This document shows, piece by piece, positions 20,958 through 30,800 of a stretch of DNA of 64,000 bases (position 1 is the first letter of the stretch; each line of letters opens with the position of its first letter). Source of the DNA: Toxorhynchites rutilus septentrionalis. Lineage: Eukaryota; Arthropoda; Insecta; Diptera; Culicidae. The stretch covers positions 240,900,191-240,964,190 of the forward strand of contig NC_073745.1 of NCBI RefSeq assembly GCF_029784135.1, given 5' to 3'. Both the position numbers and the translations under genes were made by a program. Below the pieces are notes generated by a model that made no database searches, had not been told where the DNA came from, and saw only the letters and a program-made list of their open reading frames with translations.

Positions 20958-22134
20958 AAACGGAAATGATCACCCTAACGAAAAAATAAAAAAATTCCGG
21001 TCTTATTGTAATGATTGGTATCCCAAAATGTCCAAATATACTGGAGAAAAATGGTATACCACGTTTCTCAACAAAATTATATAAATCGAGTCATTGTTCT
21101 CTAACTATCCTCAAAGGGTCACTTGACCCGCTGTGGTAGGAATAGGTATACATGAAACATCGGTAGGTTTAGTGTTAATGGTATTTCGTATCGTAGTTAT
21201 TTCATCTAACCCGTTTAAAGGATACAAGTTTATACAAAAAACGATTTTTTTAAGAGCTTCCGTTTGATGTATCAAAAGCGAAAAAATACAGATTTGAAAA
21301 GTTCAAATGCAATTACTACACACAATCACAGTCCTATGTCAAGATGCCATCTGTGCTTCTAGGCCTAGACCCATCAACTTTTTCATGTTACTTTTCTTAA
21401 ATGATTACGATTTCACAAAGTATTGAAATTTCATAAATTTTCAAAAATTCACAAATATCCCCATTTTGGTGACTCCGACAAAATACTACTGTACGTCAAA
21501 TTGTGTTAAATCAAAAGTGTTTTGCAATGAAAATATACAAGCAAATATTGAAGGGGGTGTTTTCAGATATAAAAGTTTTTAATTTTAAATTAAATTCTTT
21601 AAAATTTTCTGACAGCGTATTTGAAAGGTTATTTTTTAATATTTCGTTGATTTTCCATCAACTTTGTCGAACTTAATATTTTGATCAGTCATCTGGATTT
21701 TGAGATACAATTTTCTCAAAGAAAAATGTATAATTTTTTGAATACGCCTTCAGTCGTTATTTCAATTTGTTATATGATAATGAAAATTGTAATTTTGTAA
21801 CTTTCATCATGAGTACCAAATGTCGAAAGAATCGGAATGAATTGGATCAAAATTTGATGTTCCAATTCATTGATGAAATTTGGTCGATGTGATGTGGAAT
21901 TTCTCTATGTAACTACCCGTGCGTATTACTGTGTACTTTAAATTATGTCTTTTTACTGAAATAAATTAACTGCTTCTGCATCGAATGACTTGAAAGAATG
22001 AATTGAAGTAATCTTGAGAATAGTCACCTGTTGAATGTTCCAAATTGGTGCGAAATAGTTCCCCATCAAATTCAAATAAATTGCAAATAGGTAAAAATAT
22101 CCACTTGGGCCCAGGTCAGGCTAGTAGTGACAGT
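20958..22134. other. AT-rich non-coding DNA with a DINE-like 3' end
   Basis: Contains the DINE-like 3' signature at 21331-21378. The remainder shows no gene. Confidence 0.4.
21331..21378 (+). mobile_element. DINE-like element, 3' end only
   Basis: GTCCTATGTC (inverted copy of the family 5' end), then a decayed hairpin (about 21349-21370, arms ATCTGTGCT and GGCCTAGAC) and CCATCAACTTTTT. Same layout as 28391-28440. I could not find its 5' end. Confidence 0.5.
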
Positions 22135-22969
22135 GTTATAGCCAGAGTTGCCAACCTTCCTGATTTTTCAGGATTTCTCAGAGTTTTTAAGCACGCTCCC
22201 TGATATCCTGACGGGCACTCAATTTATTCTGATTTTTTTTTAAATGATCCTGATTTTTCCTGATTTTTGTACTCTTTACATTATTTGTAATCAATATACT
22301 GGTTTCCATGCCAAAGTTTCCTGTCATGATAGTTTTCCGGTTCGTATACATTTGTATACATCTTAAATAAAGTTAAATTCTCTAGACGCAAAGCTGTACT
22401 TGACTTCTTTTATCTCTACCCTCAATTGTTTCGTGGCTTTCCAAAACAGTGCTAGAAAATTTCATGAAACTAGATTGCTTGACGAATTTATGAAATTACA
22501 ACGAGATTAAGTTTGAGGAACAATATTGCTTTATTGAAGATAATGTGTATGCAGATGTATCCCCAGAGTTATTAATGTAGGAATACGTTTCAGAGTGTAA
22601 AATTAGTCAAGAGAAATCCACAGTCAATACAAAAAGATTTTATATATAATTTGTTTGTCTGATTCAAAGTAAAATCAACTTTAACTATGAGACTATGGTA
22701 AATGTATCTATAACCGTACTAAATAACATGAAAATTAGGAAAAAATCAACAAGTCTTCCGCTGCTGATATGCTTTCCTCATTTGTTGAGTAAAGATTCAT
22801 TCCAGAGCATGGATGATAAATTCAGTGAAAATTTGAATATTCATTTCTCTGCAATTGACTGTAATGATGTTGTAGGTTTTTCGGAAAAAAATAATTGATT
22901 AAAAGATGAAACACTAGCATTTCGGCTTATGCGAGGATTTATACCATGCTTATTAATGCTTTTACATAG

Positions 22970-23117
22970 TGGTGGCGATCTGGCGTAGTGGTAACATCCA
23001 TATCTCTCACGCTAAAGGTCACGAGTTCAATTCTCACTCTCGACTTTCTTCCAAAAATGGAAATAAAAGTGACGAATCAACCGAAATGTGTTGAAAGTCA
23101 CTATAATAGAGAAGAAA
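22970..23117 (+). mobile_element. tRNA-derived SINE (family S1)
   Basis: A box TGGCGTAGTGGTAACA at 22981-22996, B box GAGTTCAATTCTC at 23033-23045, CTTCCAAAAATGGAAAT after it and an A-rich end. Plus-strand copy of the family also at 11342, 14471 and 46271. Confidence 0.8.
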
Positions 23118-23295
23118 AAATCTTTTACATATCCGGTCTTCGCCCGAAGGAAGATATACTCTGTTTCTGGTGGGATTTGGAATGGATTCTGTAATATGAG
23201 CTACTACCAAGCGACCTGTTTCTCACATGTATGCTGTCGTTTTACGCATAGTTGTCCCATGTTACTTTTTGACAATTTTCACTTTCCTTCAGAAA

Positions 23296-23820
23296 AAGGA
23301 TGTTTTTATGTCTAATCTTCAGGATGAACATAAAAAAAAGTTATTGTTGGTTCCCAGCATTTAAAAAAACAACGTCAAGCTCAATTGTCCCATGTTGATA
23401 TTCTAGCATAACTGTCCCGTCATGTATTTTTTGTAGATCCATAATAAATAAATCGGTTCAAGTACAAGAATTTAATGTCACGCTTTCAGCAGTGCTAATG
23501 CACTCATTTCAGGTTTGGCAGAGCGAGCTTATTCTCAAATAAATAAAAAAAGTTTAACAGAACACGTGTACACCTTGCTAGCGAATGCCTAATAACAATG
23601 AGATTTATGTTCTGCAAATGTGTTGCAGATCACTCCCTACTTCATAAAACGATGTTTTTATCCATAATCTTTCGGAAAAAACACCAAAAAACTTATTGTT
23701 TTTCCCAGTATTTCAAAAAATCAACATCAAGTTCAATTGTCCCATGTTTATGTTCTAGGCATGACTGTCCCACCATGAATGTTTAAACTCATAATCAAGC
23801 TCAATTGATTCAAGTGAGGG
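23296..23820. repeat. imperfect direct repeat (about 180 bp, two units)
   Basis: 23296-23480 and 23648-23820 share GGATGTTTTTAT/CGATGTTTTTAT, CCAGCATTT/CCAGTATTT, CAATTGTCCCATGTT and ACTGTCCC in the same order. Part of the hAT-like element. No function known. Confidence 0.6.
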
Positions 23821-23954
23821 GAACTTTTCACATTTCATTAGACAATAGTTTACTTCTCATGAAAAAACCCGGAGAATTGCTAAACTGAAATGCTTAAAGC
23901 TTCTGGTAGACAAATATGCTAGAAAACTTTGACTGCGTTTTTCTTTTTTTGGCT

Positions 23955-24072
23955 CGCAGCAGTTTTCAACGAGGAAGCAAACATGTTCTGGGAGGATAGA
24001 ATATTTAAGTTGTGTGAAAGATGGTGGAAGATTGTGAAACAGAACTATGGATATAAAATTAAGTTATAATGC
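23955..24072 (+). pseudogene. mariner-like transposase C-terminal scrap
   Basis: Translation ANMFWEDRIFKLCERWWKIV resembles the mariner C-terminal FF.GI.KLPERW.K block, as does the remnant at 2562. Too short for a firm call. Confidence 0.4.
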
Positions 24073-24215
24073 TTTGATTGAAAATGATGTGTTTGTTTTC
24101 CCTAAAATCGACATTAACTTTTCGGACAACCCAATATGAGCTATCCTGATTCACCTTATTTTTTTTTTATTCTCCCTGACTTTTTATAATTATAGTTGGT
24201 AATCCTGGTTAAAGC

Positions 24216-26676
24216 GAAAAAATGGTGCTGGAATGTACATAAATTTTCGGACAAATTTATGATTGGACCACAAACACGCGCATGCTTAAAACACTCTCAA
24301 TCATGATTTATCCGTAATCTTCTCTCAGAACATCACGAACTTCGTTATGATCCGAAAACATAATAAATCGCCTACAACACGAACATGTAAGGCATTCCAC
24401 GAATCCATCAGTGTCATTCGGCGGCCAAATCGGCGAATCGATAGCGCTCATGTCCCCGCGCTGATCTCATCTGCATACATGGACCGAGCGGGCGTAGTCT
24501 CGTAGTATCGGTCGTCATTGGTCGTTAGCGGCTGCGGCGGCGCGACGCTTCCATTCCATAAGTGCCTGCCATGTTTGCACCATATGTTTCACTCTTTCAT
24601 CGTTCGAACGCGAAACGCGCCACTTGGAATGCGTCTCTCGCGGGTCGGAGTCCAGTCTTGTGTTCATCCGAGACTCAACATCCATAATGGAACTAATTTT
24701 AGATGCCCTCCGTGCTTGCAGCTCCGAGCGTCAGAGCGTCCGAATGACGTCAACCCGTATTTGGAAGTTGGAACGCTTACTAAACGCCACTAATGCATGC
24801 GTAGAAGTTTTCGGATACAGATTGCGCCGAGGTATTGCACTCTCTATTACATAACGAGCTGTAATATCTCATATCACAAGGAAACGAAAACCTGTTTGCC
24901 GATATTTCGTAAATCTCTCGATAGTTGTTTGTCGGTCTGAATGCCCCTAGTCGAGTTTGCATTCACCGGTTCACCGGTTGGAAATTGTTTATCCAAATAC
25001 GGATGATGATTATACGTGAAGATAAACAGATCTGTTAGTAGAAACGCTTTGCCATGACTCGCCTGATTCATCGCTGGAAATTGTAGAGAAAAGACAAAGA
25101 CACATTTCTAAAACCAACCGATCGCAACAACAATGTAAATCTTTGCCAACCAACATCTCAAAACAAAACCGACGTTCAAAGTAAGAAACGCGATTAAAAC
25201 AATCCAAAGTGCGCTGGCAATAAATTATCAACTTTTCACTATCTCCGTTTGCTCGAAATGGTGCTCTCAATTGGCGACCAGATCTTCGAACATACTTTTG
25301 CGTCGATGCTCCCGAATTCAGAGCATGATCAAAACTGGATGCTGAAGACATAACTCTGCATCAGTGCAGAATTTCAATATTCTCTTCTCTACCGTTCGAA
25401 ACCTTTTAAACGACACCGCGTAAAAACAAAACCGCTTATCTATCGCCAATGTGTGTGTGTGTGTATGTATGCATCGATCGAAGCGGTTGCAAAAGGATGC
25501 AAAATGCTGGGTAGACGGGTTCCAGCAACAGCCAAAGGGCACGATCTTGCCAATAATTTAACGCGATTGCATGCAAAATTGAAATCGTTGCCAACTTTAC
25601 GGAGAAAATCACACATGCGAGCTTCACCCAAAGGCGCTTGGCTGGCAACCTCACCCTTAATTTTTTTTTTCTCCAAATGCAACTTTTGAGGCCCTCAAAC
25701 CACAAACAACGATCTGCATCGTTATTGAAGTTCGGACCCAGTTTCGCAGAGATTTCTTGCGAACCAAAGGATCGCGAACGCTCTCCGTGTAGGGAAGCAA
25801 AGGTCCCAACGTGCAGAGTGGCACACAAACCGCACACCTTGAAAATGGATTGCCTCGTGTTGACTTTCTGGTTCATACACTGTTCCACCTTGCCGCTTCT
25901 CCTCGCTTCTGCGGCTGCCACTGCCACAGCTGCAGCTTCGGATCAGATGATGGTATTTTTTCCCACATGTGGGTGTGTCACAGCAGAGTGAAGCAGTGGA
26001 GTGGTAGGTACCGGCGAAGGAAGCGCTCTCGACGGCCATCGAACACGTTTACAGACATACATTAAAATTTATGGTTCTCGAGTTGACTTTCGTTGCGAGA
26101 AGCCGCAGTGTGGTGATTTTTGGCCAAATATGGTCGAAACAAGTTCGCGAAGGGGAACTCCTTCGGCGGATCCGATTTGGGCACTGCCGCCATCCAGCCG
26201 GTCGGGAACCAAATCTGTGTTTCATGCGGCTTTTTTGTTGATACTTTTTGCTCGCTTTCTATAGCTTATGGCGACGAAGTGATGGTAACTTGTGATTGTT
26301 ATGGACTATTAGCTCGTGATTGGCACGTGATTGTGCAGTACTATGTGTTTGTTGATAAAAGTTCAAGTTGGCACTGAGTTCTAGATTGACATCGGGGTGG
26401 AATTGGAATTCAGAAAGTTCCAATTCATTCTTCATGTAATCTACGCCCAAACGAGCGTTGGCAGGAAAAATATCATCTTCGGTAAAAAAAACGCTTTTTC
26501 GTGCGCTGAAGGGTGAAATGAACAAATAAAAGCATCTTTTCCATGAGTTTGAAAATTTTTGTATATATGGGAGCAAATTTCCTTCTCTCAGACTGAACGT
26601 CTGCTTGGAAAAAAAGTCCAAACTATACCACCAAGCAGAGATCGATCCAAGGCCGGACGGAATGCAAGGCTGTACA
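24216..26676. other. low-repeat, GC-richer island, no gene recognised
   Basis: About 2.5 kb without the transposon signatures seen elsewhere. It has GC-rich blocks at 24400-24780 and 25720-26220 and a (GT)n tract at 25449-25466. Several overlapping frames of 80-180 codons exist on both strands, but none shows a domain or consistent codon structure. Possibly host exon-flanking or regulatory DNA. Confidence 0.35.
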
Positions 26677-26679
26677 GTA

Positions 26680-26810
26680 CAGTCAACCCTCCTATAACGC
26701 GGTACTCTGAGAACGCGGTTTCCATATAACACGGTGATAAAATTGCGACGGTTCTCCTTTAACGCGGTACTCTTATAGCGCGATTTCCGTTCAACCACGT
26801 CTTATCAGTT
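26680..26810 (+). repeat. pogo/Tigger-type MITE end
   Basis: TA followed by CAGTCAACCCTCCTATAACG, then a series of AACGCGGTACTC and CGCGGTTTCCATAT motifs. CAG starts and CGCGG arrays resemble Tigger termini. A possible degraded partner GGAGGGTCACTCTA lies at 27612-27625. Related motifs recur at 28490-28655. Confidence 0.5.
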
Positions 26811-27577
26811 CTTTTCGTGCAACCATTGCATGATTTTAACTGAATATATTTATATAAACATTCAAGATAATTTCTTAGCCATTTACGACATCGGTTTCAG
26901 GCAAGCTCCGGCCTGGAGGATATGATTCACAAGTCAAGATGTGCTGCAAAATAAGCTGTCATTGCCAAGCCTATCAAACTACTCGGTGAGTTCAAGGCAG
27001 ATCTATGGAAAAAGTGCGCCCGTTTGGTTATTAACACTTTGCGGACCGCTCACGAGATTTATCGTGTTTCGCGATACGTCTGTTACGGATGGATCACGAA
27101 ATATACAGTGTTTTCTGCACTTGAAAGTGAAATCCTTGGTTTCTAGAATCTAACAAGGCCTACCGATGCCTCGCTTTCGTCTGATCCACATCGAAGGAAA
27201 CGATCTCATTCGTGGAATCCGAACAAATGAAGCGTTCAAGTTAGCCCCAAAACGTGCGGTCCTTAATGTGTTAAGCTGGGTTAGAGGAGCGGTAGAAAAC
27301 AGTTAAAGCTCATTATTTAGGTAGTATTCAGCTGCTACTAGTATTTTATTCGAAGATAAACGTTTGCAACATGAACTGTTGTAAAGTTCACAAATGTGCA
27401 CAAGCGTATTTTGTTTTGTTTTCAAAAATCGGTATACTTCAAAAATGGTTACAGAAATGCAGATTCAGTGTGCGAAGCCACTTCTTCAACTTCAGCATCA
27501 TCAACGTTTTTATCAGAGAGAAACATCCGAATGAAATTTTGAAGTTTTAACATTTAAATGAAAATGTTTAGTTTAGT
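26811..27577. other. non-coding stretch
   Basis: No gene recognised. It may be the body of the pogo/Tigger-type element that begins at 26680. Confidence 0.3.
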
Positions 27578-28436
27578 TTCGACGTAGAACTACGCCTTTG
27601 ATTTCTATATAGGAGGGTCACTCTACGAAAAATGTAACGTTTATTCAAAGTTTTCAAATGCATATTACGCAGAATCTTTCTTACGATATATGTTACCATT
27701 TGACAGCAAATTTATCCAGCTTTTTTTTCCGCCTGAGACATCAACAGTGGAAATAATTAAACAAGTGTACAATTTAACAAAAAAAAAAGAGGTTCGTTAA
27801 TTGGGCTGAACAATCAATACACTTATCGAATTTTACTCGCTAAATGGGCTGCAAAACAGCAAAAGCAATACTTCGAATTGAAGGTAACATCTATTATTGA
27901 TACATAACTGCTTGGCATCCCAGTTAACGTATGCCCTGTTATAGATAAGTTTAGTTGAATATAGTCCAGTTAGGCAATGACTACTGTATATGACGGGGTG
28001 ATGGACACCATAAGCGAGTGTCTTCCGGGCTGCGGCGACATGGGCAATTGTACAGCGAAAAATGATATCAATACTAGGAGGATGGCAGCGATTATCATGC
28101 GAGGACCTATTGAGATCAGCATTACATCGCATCACAAAAATGAAACGAAATGAAAAATTAATCTTCATGACTCATATTCATAATTCTCAATGACTCAATT
28201 CCTTCTATGATCGATTGAGAAGTAGAACCAATACGACTTGATTGTGATAGTTTGCAAACGAACATTATTCCACCGAAAAAAGCTACTTATATTAGGGCTA
28301 CTATTTAGAGTTTCAAAAGAATTAAACTAACAGATTTCTGAACAATGAAAAGAATTACATTTAAAAAAACAACTGTTCTGAACAATTAAAGTCCTACGTC
28401 AAACTTCCGTCCGTGCCCCTATGCTCTGACCCATCT
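27578..28436 (+). mobile_element. DINE-1/Helentron-like element, copy A
   Basis: 5' end TTCGACGTAGAACTACG at 27578. 3' end GTCCTACGTC at 28391-28400, followed by a decayed hairpin (GTCCGTGC at 28409-28416, GCTCTGAC at 28423-28430), CCATCTACT and a T run. About 860 bp, non-coding. Confidence 0.55.
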
Positions 28437-28489
28437 ACTTTTGTTTGAATTTTTTATCATTTCCTTTTATGATCTCTTATTGGTCTCCA

Positions 28490-28655
28490 TACTACGCGGT
28501 ACGAATGATGTGATTTGTATTTATTTTGAGTTTCTTATAGCGCGGTTTCCATACAACACGGTAGATGGTTTCCATACAACACGCTACGGATTAGCCTGGT
28601 TTGTATGCAAAATCCGAGTTTCTTATAGCGCGGTTTCCATATAACGCGGTACGCA
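28490..28655. repeat. CGCGGTTTCCAT motif cluster
   Basis: Three copies of TATAGCGCGGTTTCCATA or close variants, the same motif as in the MITE end at 26680-26810. Likely subterminal repeats of a pogo/Tigger-type MITE. Confidence 0.5.
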
Positions 28656-28687
28656 CTCACCGCTGATAAGTGAATTGATCTATTTGC

Positions 28688-28940
28688 GTGTGCTTTGCTC
28701 TTCTCTCACAAACACTATTACCCCATTTTTACACGTGGTTTCATACTACTACAATGGCTTCATTCCACCTTCACCTTAAATCAAATCACCTGCAATATGT
28801 TGTGCATAACATGATTTCTAATAGCGACATGTTCCGATGTGCAACTAAAAGCACAGCCACGCGCAACCGAAAAGGCAACCTTTCCCAACGTACAATAGGA
28901 AAACAAAATTAAATCGACCGGAATGATCTAAATCGGAATC
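28688..28940. repeat. dispersed repeat, also at 62850-63080
   Basis: Shared words in order: CACATGATTTC/AACATGATTTC, AACTAAAAGCACA, CACGCGCAACCGAAAAGGCAA. Type unknown, no coding capacity seen. Confidence 0.6.
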
Positions 28941-28979
28941 ATCTGGAATTGAATTATTTTCTACTTGCTGGACGGATCT

Positions 28980-29420
28980 CTCTATATTTTTTTCCATTTT
29001 TCCGAAATTGCTACCTTGAGCTTTTCAATCGCGGTGCACTGCTTTCCTTCAGTGTAGATTCTCCGTACAAGGATCCCCCTAAGATTTTCAACAGGATTCA
29101 AGTCTGGTGAGCGAGCCAGTCAGTCCAAAAAGTTAGGTTTTTGGTCCCTAATCCATTGCTTAGTTTCCTTGCTGGTATGAATAGTAGCATTATTTTGCTG
29201 GAATGTGACGATATTCACGCAAAACGGTAGGAGAAAGGATTTCAGAACATGTATATAATCTTTCAATGATGTGAAAGCTATCTTGAGCTTTCCAGTTGCT
29301 CAGAATCCCATCCAAACCATGCACGAGCCTCCTTCAAAATTCCTGGTTGAAAAATACTGTTCTTTCTTCCGTAAATCATGCCAATACCCGTTGAAACCAT
29401 CGGGACCATCCAAATTGAAT
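28980..29420 (-). pseudogene. Tc1-like transposase (DD34E), C-terminal two thirds
   Basis: Minus-strand translation reads FNLDGPDGFNGYWHDLRKKE, then MVW, TFQQNNATIHTSKETKQWI and LARSPDLNPVENLRGILVRR. There are 34 residues between the second catalytic position (mutated D to N in QQNNAT) and the glutamate of PVENL, which is the Tc1 pattern. Stops interrupt it. The N-terminal part, with FSDEK holding the first aspartate, lies at 30574-30800, separated by the DINE-like element at 29421-30573. Confidence 0.85.
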
Positions 29421-29802
29421 TTTTGACGTAGAACTACGTCTTTCATTAAGGGTGCCTAATCAAAAAACAGGTCACGTTTTTATGAAAAAAGTTAACGTTA
29501 ATAACTATTTTTGCCGCGAATGGATTTTGGCAATTTACATACCAAATGGTTCGGAAATTCCCAGGATTTGTTATGATATTTCCATACATTACAATCCCAT
29601 AGTCTGTATATGTTTTAAATTGATGAAAATTGGAAGCATTCCCATTTCCTCATACATTTGTTCTGTCCATTTGTGTGCTTTCCCGAACAGAGCTGTCAAT
29701 AACGAGCAACTTATTGACGAGCAACGAATGGATAATCGTAAGTTATAAAGTATCCGTGAACAAAGGAAAAGAAGAAGAACCAAGGGGAATATTTGCCTAG
29801 AG

Positions 29803-29839
29803 TATAAACAGTGGATCTCGCTGAGGCAATCGTTCATTC
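29803..29839 (+). promoter_or_regulatory. core-promoter-like TATA plus TCATTC
   Basis: TATAAA at 29803-29808, with TCATTC about 31-33 bases downstream, the spacing of a TATA/initiator pair, inside DINE-like copy B. Whether it is active, or captured from a host gene, is unknown. Confidence 0.3.
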
Positions 29840-30546
29840 TTCGTGAGGAAATCGACTGAACAACATCGTTGCTGGGCGAGCTGGACGGCGAGGGATCGAA
29901 TGCCTTTCTCAAGGCAATGAGGGTGGAGGAGTAATATTATGGATAAAGTAAAGTTATCCAAGGGCCTTTTTGAAAGTTAGAGACGAATGAACTGAATAAG
30001 TTTAAAGTCTCAAGCAAGGAAGGAAGGCAAACTTTCAGTATCGTTCTGTATTCAAAGCAATGAATATCGCTTATTCTTCCTTGTTTGCGTCTTGTCTTCG
30101 TTTCGGATTGAGCAGTGGACGCGACCAAATTACCCATTCACTGATGTCTCTGGTATTGCAATCATTACATCAAACTGACACCATTGCATTAAAGTTCTGA
30201 GCTACACAATTGTGTGGGGAATCATCAAGCTAGGCTATCCTCAGCTCACCAAGAAAATAAATGTTCTATTTTGTCAGTGATTTGGTTTCGCTTGCCAGTA
30301 GCAATACTTTCCCCACTAAGGGTGACAGCTGCGTTTTTCTCGAGCATGTATTGTTCTGCGAACACAAGAATGAATCATCAAACAATTATCGTCAAATGAT
30401 TCTAAAATAATGAAAAAAAAACATTTCAGGGCGACCAAACTGGTAGAATGGTTATTTCAAAATTTTCGTAGCATTATAAAATAATATCCGCAGTTATAAA
30501 CAAGCGACTTGAATTAAACTACAGGGTAGTTCTACGTCAACAATGC

Positions 30547-30567
30547 GGTCGTGTCTTGAACACAACC
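30547..30567 (-). other. 3' terminal hairpin of DINE-like copy B
   Basis: Read on the minus strand the arms are GGTTGTGTT and GACACGACC, nine pairs including two G-U wobbles, with a three-base loop. Followed by GC and the inverted 5' motif. Confidence 0.7.
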
Positions 30568-30573
30568 TCCTAT

Positions 30574-30800
30574 AATTTCTTTTTCGTCACTGAAGATTTT
30601 GCTTTATTTGTATACGCGATTTTGAAGTATTCGAAGCTTCACAGAGAGCTTCGATTTACGTGGAGCTTTTCTTTGAGGATATGTCAAATAATTAAGAACT
30701 ACTTGATGGGATCGTCTAATCCGATGATCAATTGCTCTAATTCTAACATTTTCTTGGTGGTGGTGGTGGTTTCCAGATTTATTGATCAAAACAAGTAAAA
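30574..30800 (-). pseudogene. Tc1-like transposase, N-terminal part
   Basis: Minus-strand frame (30789-30604) followed by KIFSDEK adjoining the DINE insertion. It continues the Tc1 fragment at 28980-29420. The Tc1 DNA-binding region is only weakly recognisable (YPQRKAPRKSKLSVKLRI). Confidence 0.6.
30755..30770. repeat. (GGT)n microsatellite
   Basis: Five GGT units on the plus strand, giving a His run in the minus-strand Tc1 remnant. Confidence 0.9.

Larger units (their letters stand above)
22143..24207. mobile_element. hAT-like non-autonomous element
   Basis: Starts CAGAGTTGCCAAC and ends with the inverted form GTTGGTAATCCTG. It is flanked by an 8-bp near-duplication (GTTATAGC at 22135-22142 and GTTAAAGC at 24208-24215). 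Length 2,065 bp. CAG ends and an 8-bp TSD suit hAT. No transposase was recognised. It contains a SINE, an internal direct repeat and a mariner-like fragment. Confidence 0.65.
29421..30573 (+). mobile_element. DINE-1/Helentron-like element, copy B, inside a Tc1 transposase
   Basis: 5' end TTTTGACGTAGAACTACGTC at 29421-29440. 3' inverted copy AGTTCTACGTCAA at 30528-30540, then ATGC and hairpin arms GGTCGTGTC (30547-30555) and AACACAACC (30559-30567), then TCCTATAA. It splits a Tc1 frame between GACGAAAAAGAAA and TTCAATTTGG (read on the minus strand). No target-site duplication beyond the T run. About 1.15 kb with no meaningful reading frame. Confidence 0.75.

Noticed and set aside
25436..26065. 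Overlapping frames of 80-163 codons on both strands as exons
   Set aside because: Both strands are open, which points to composition and not coding. No motif found.
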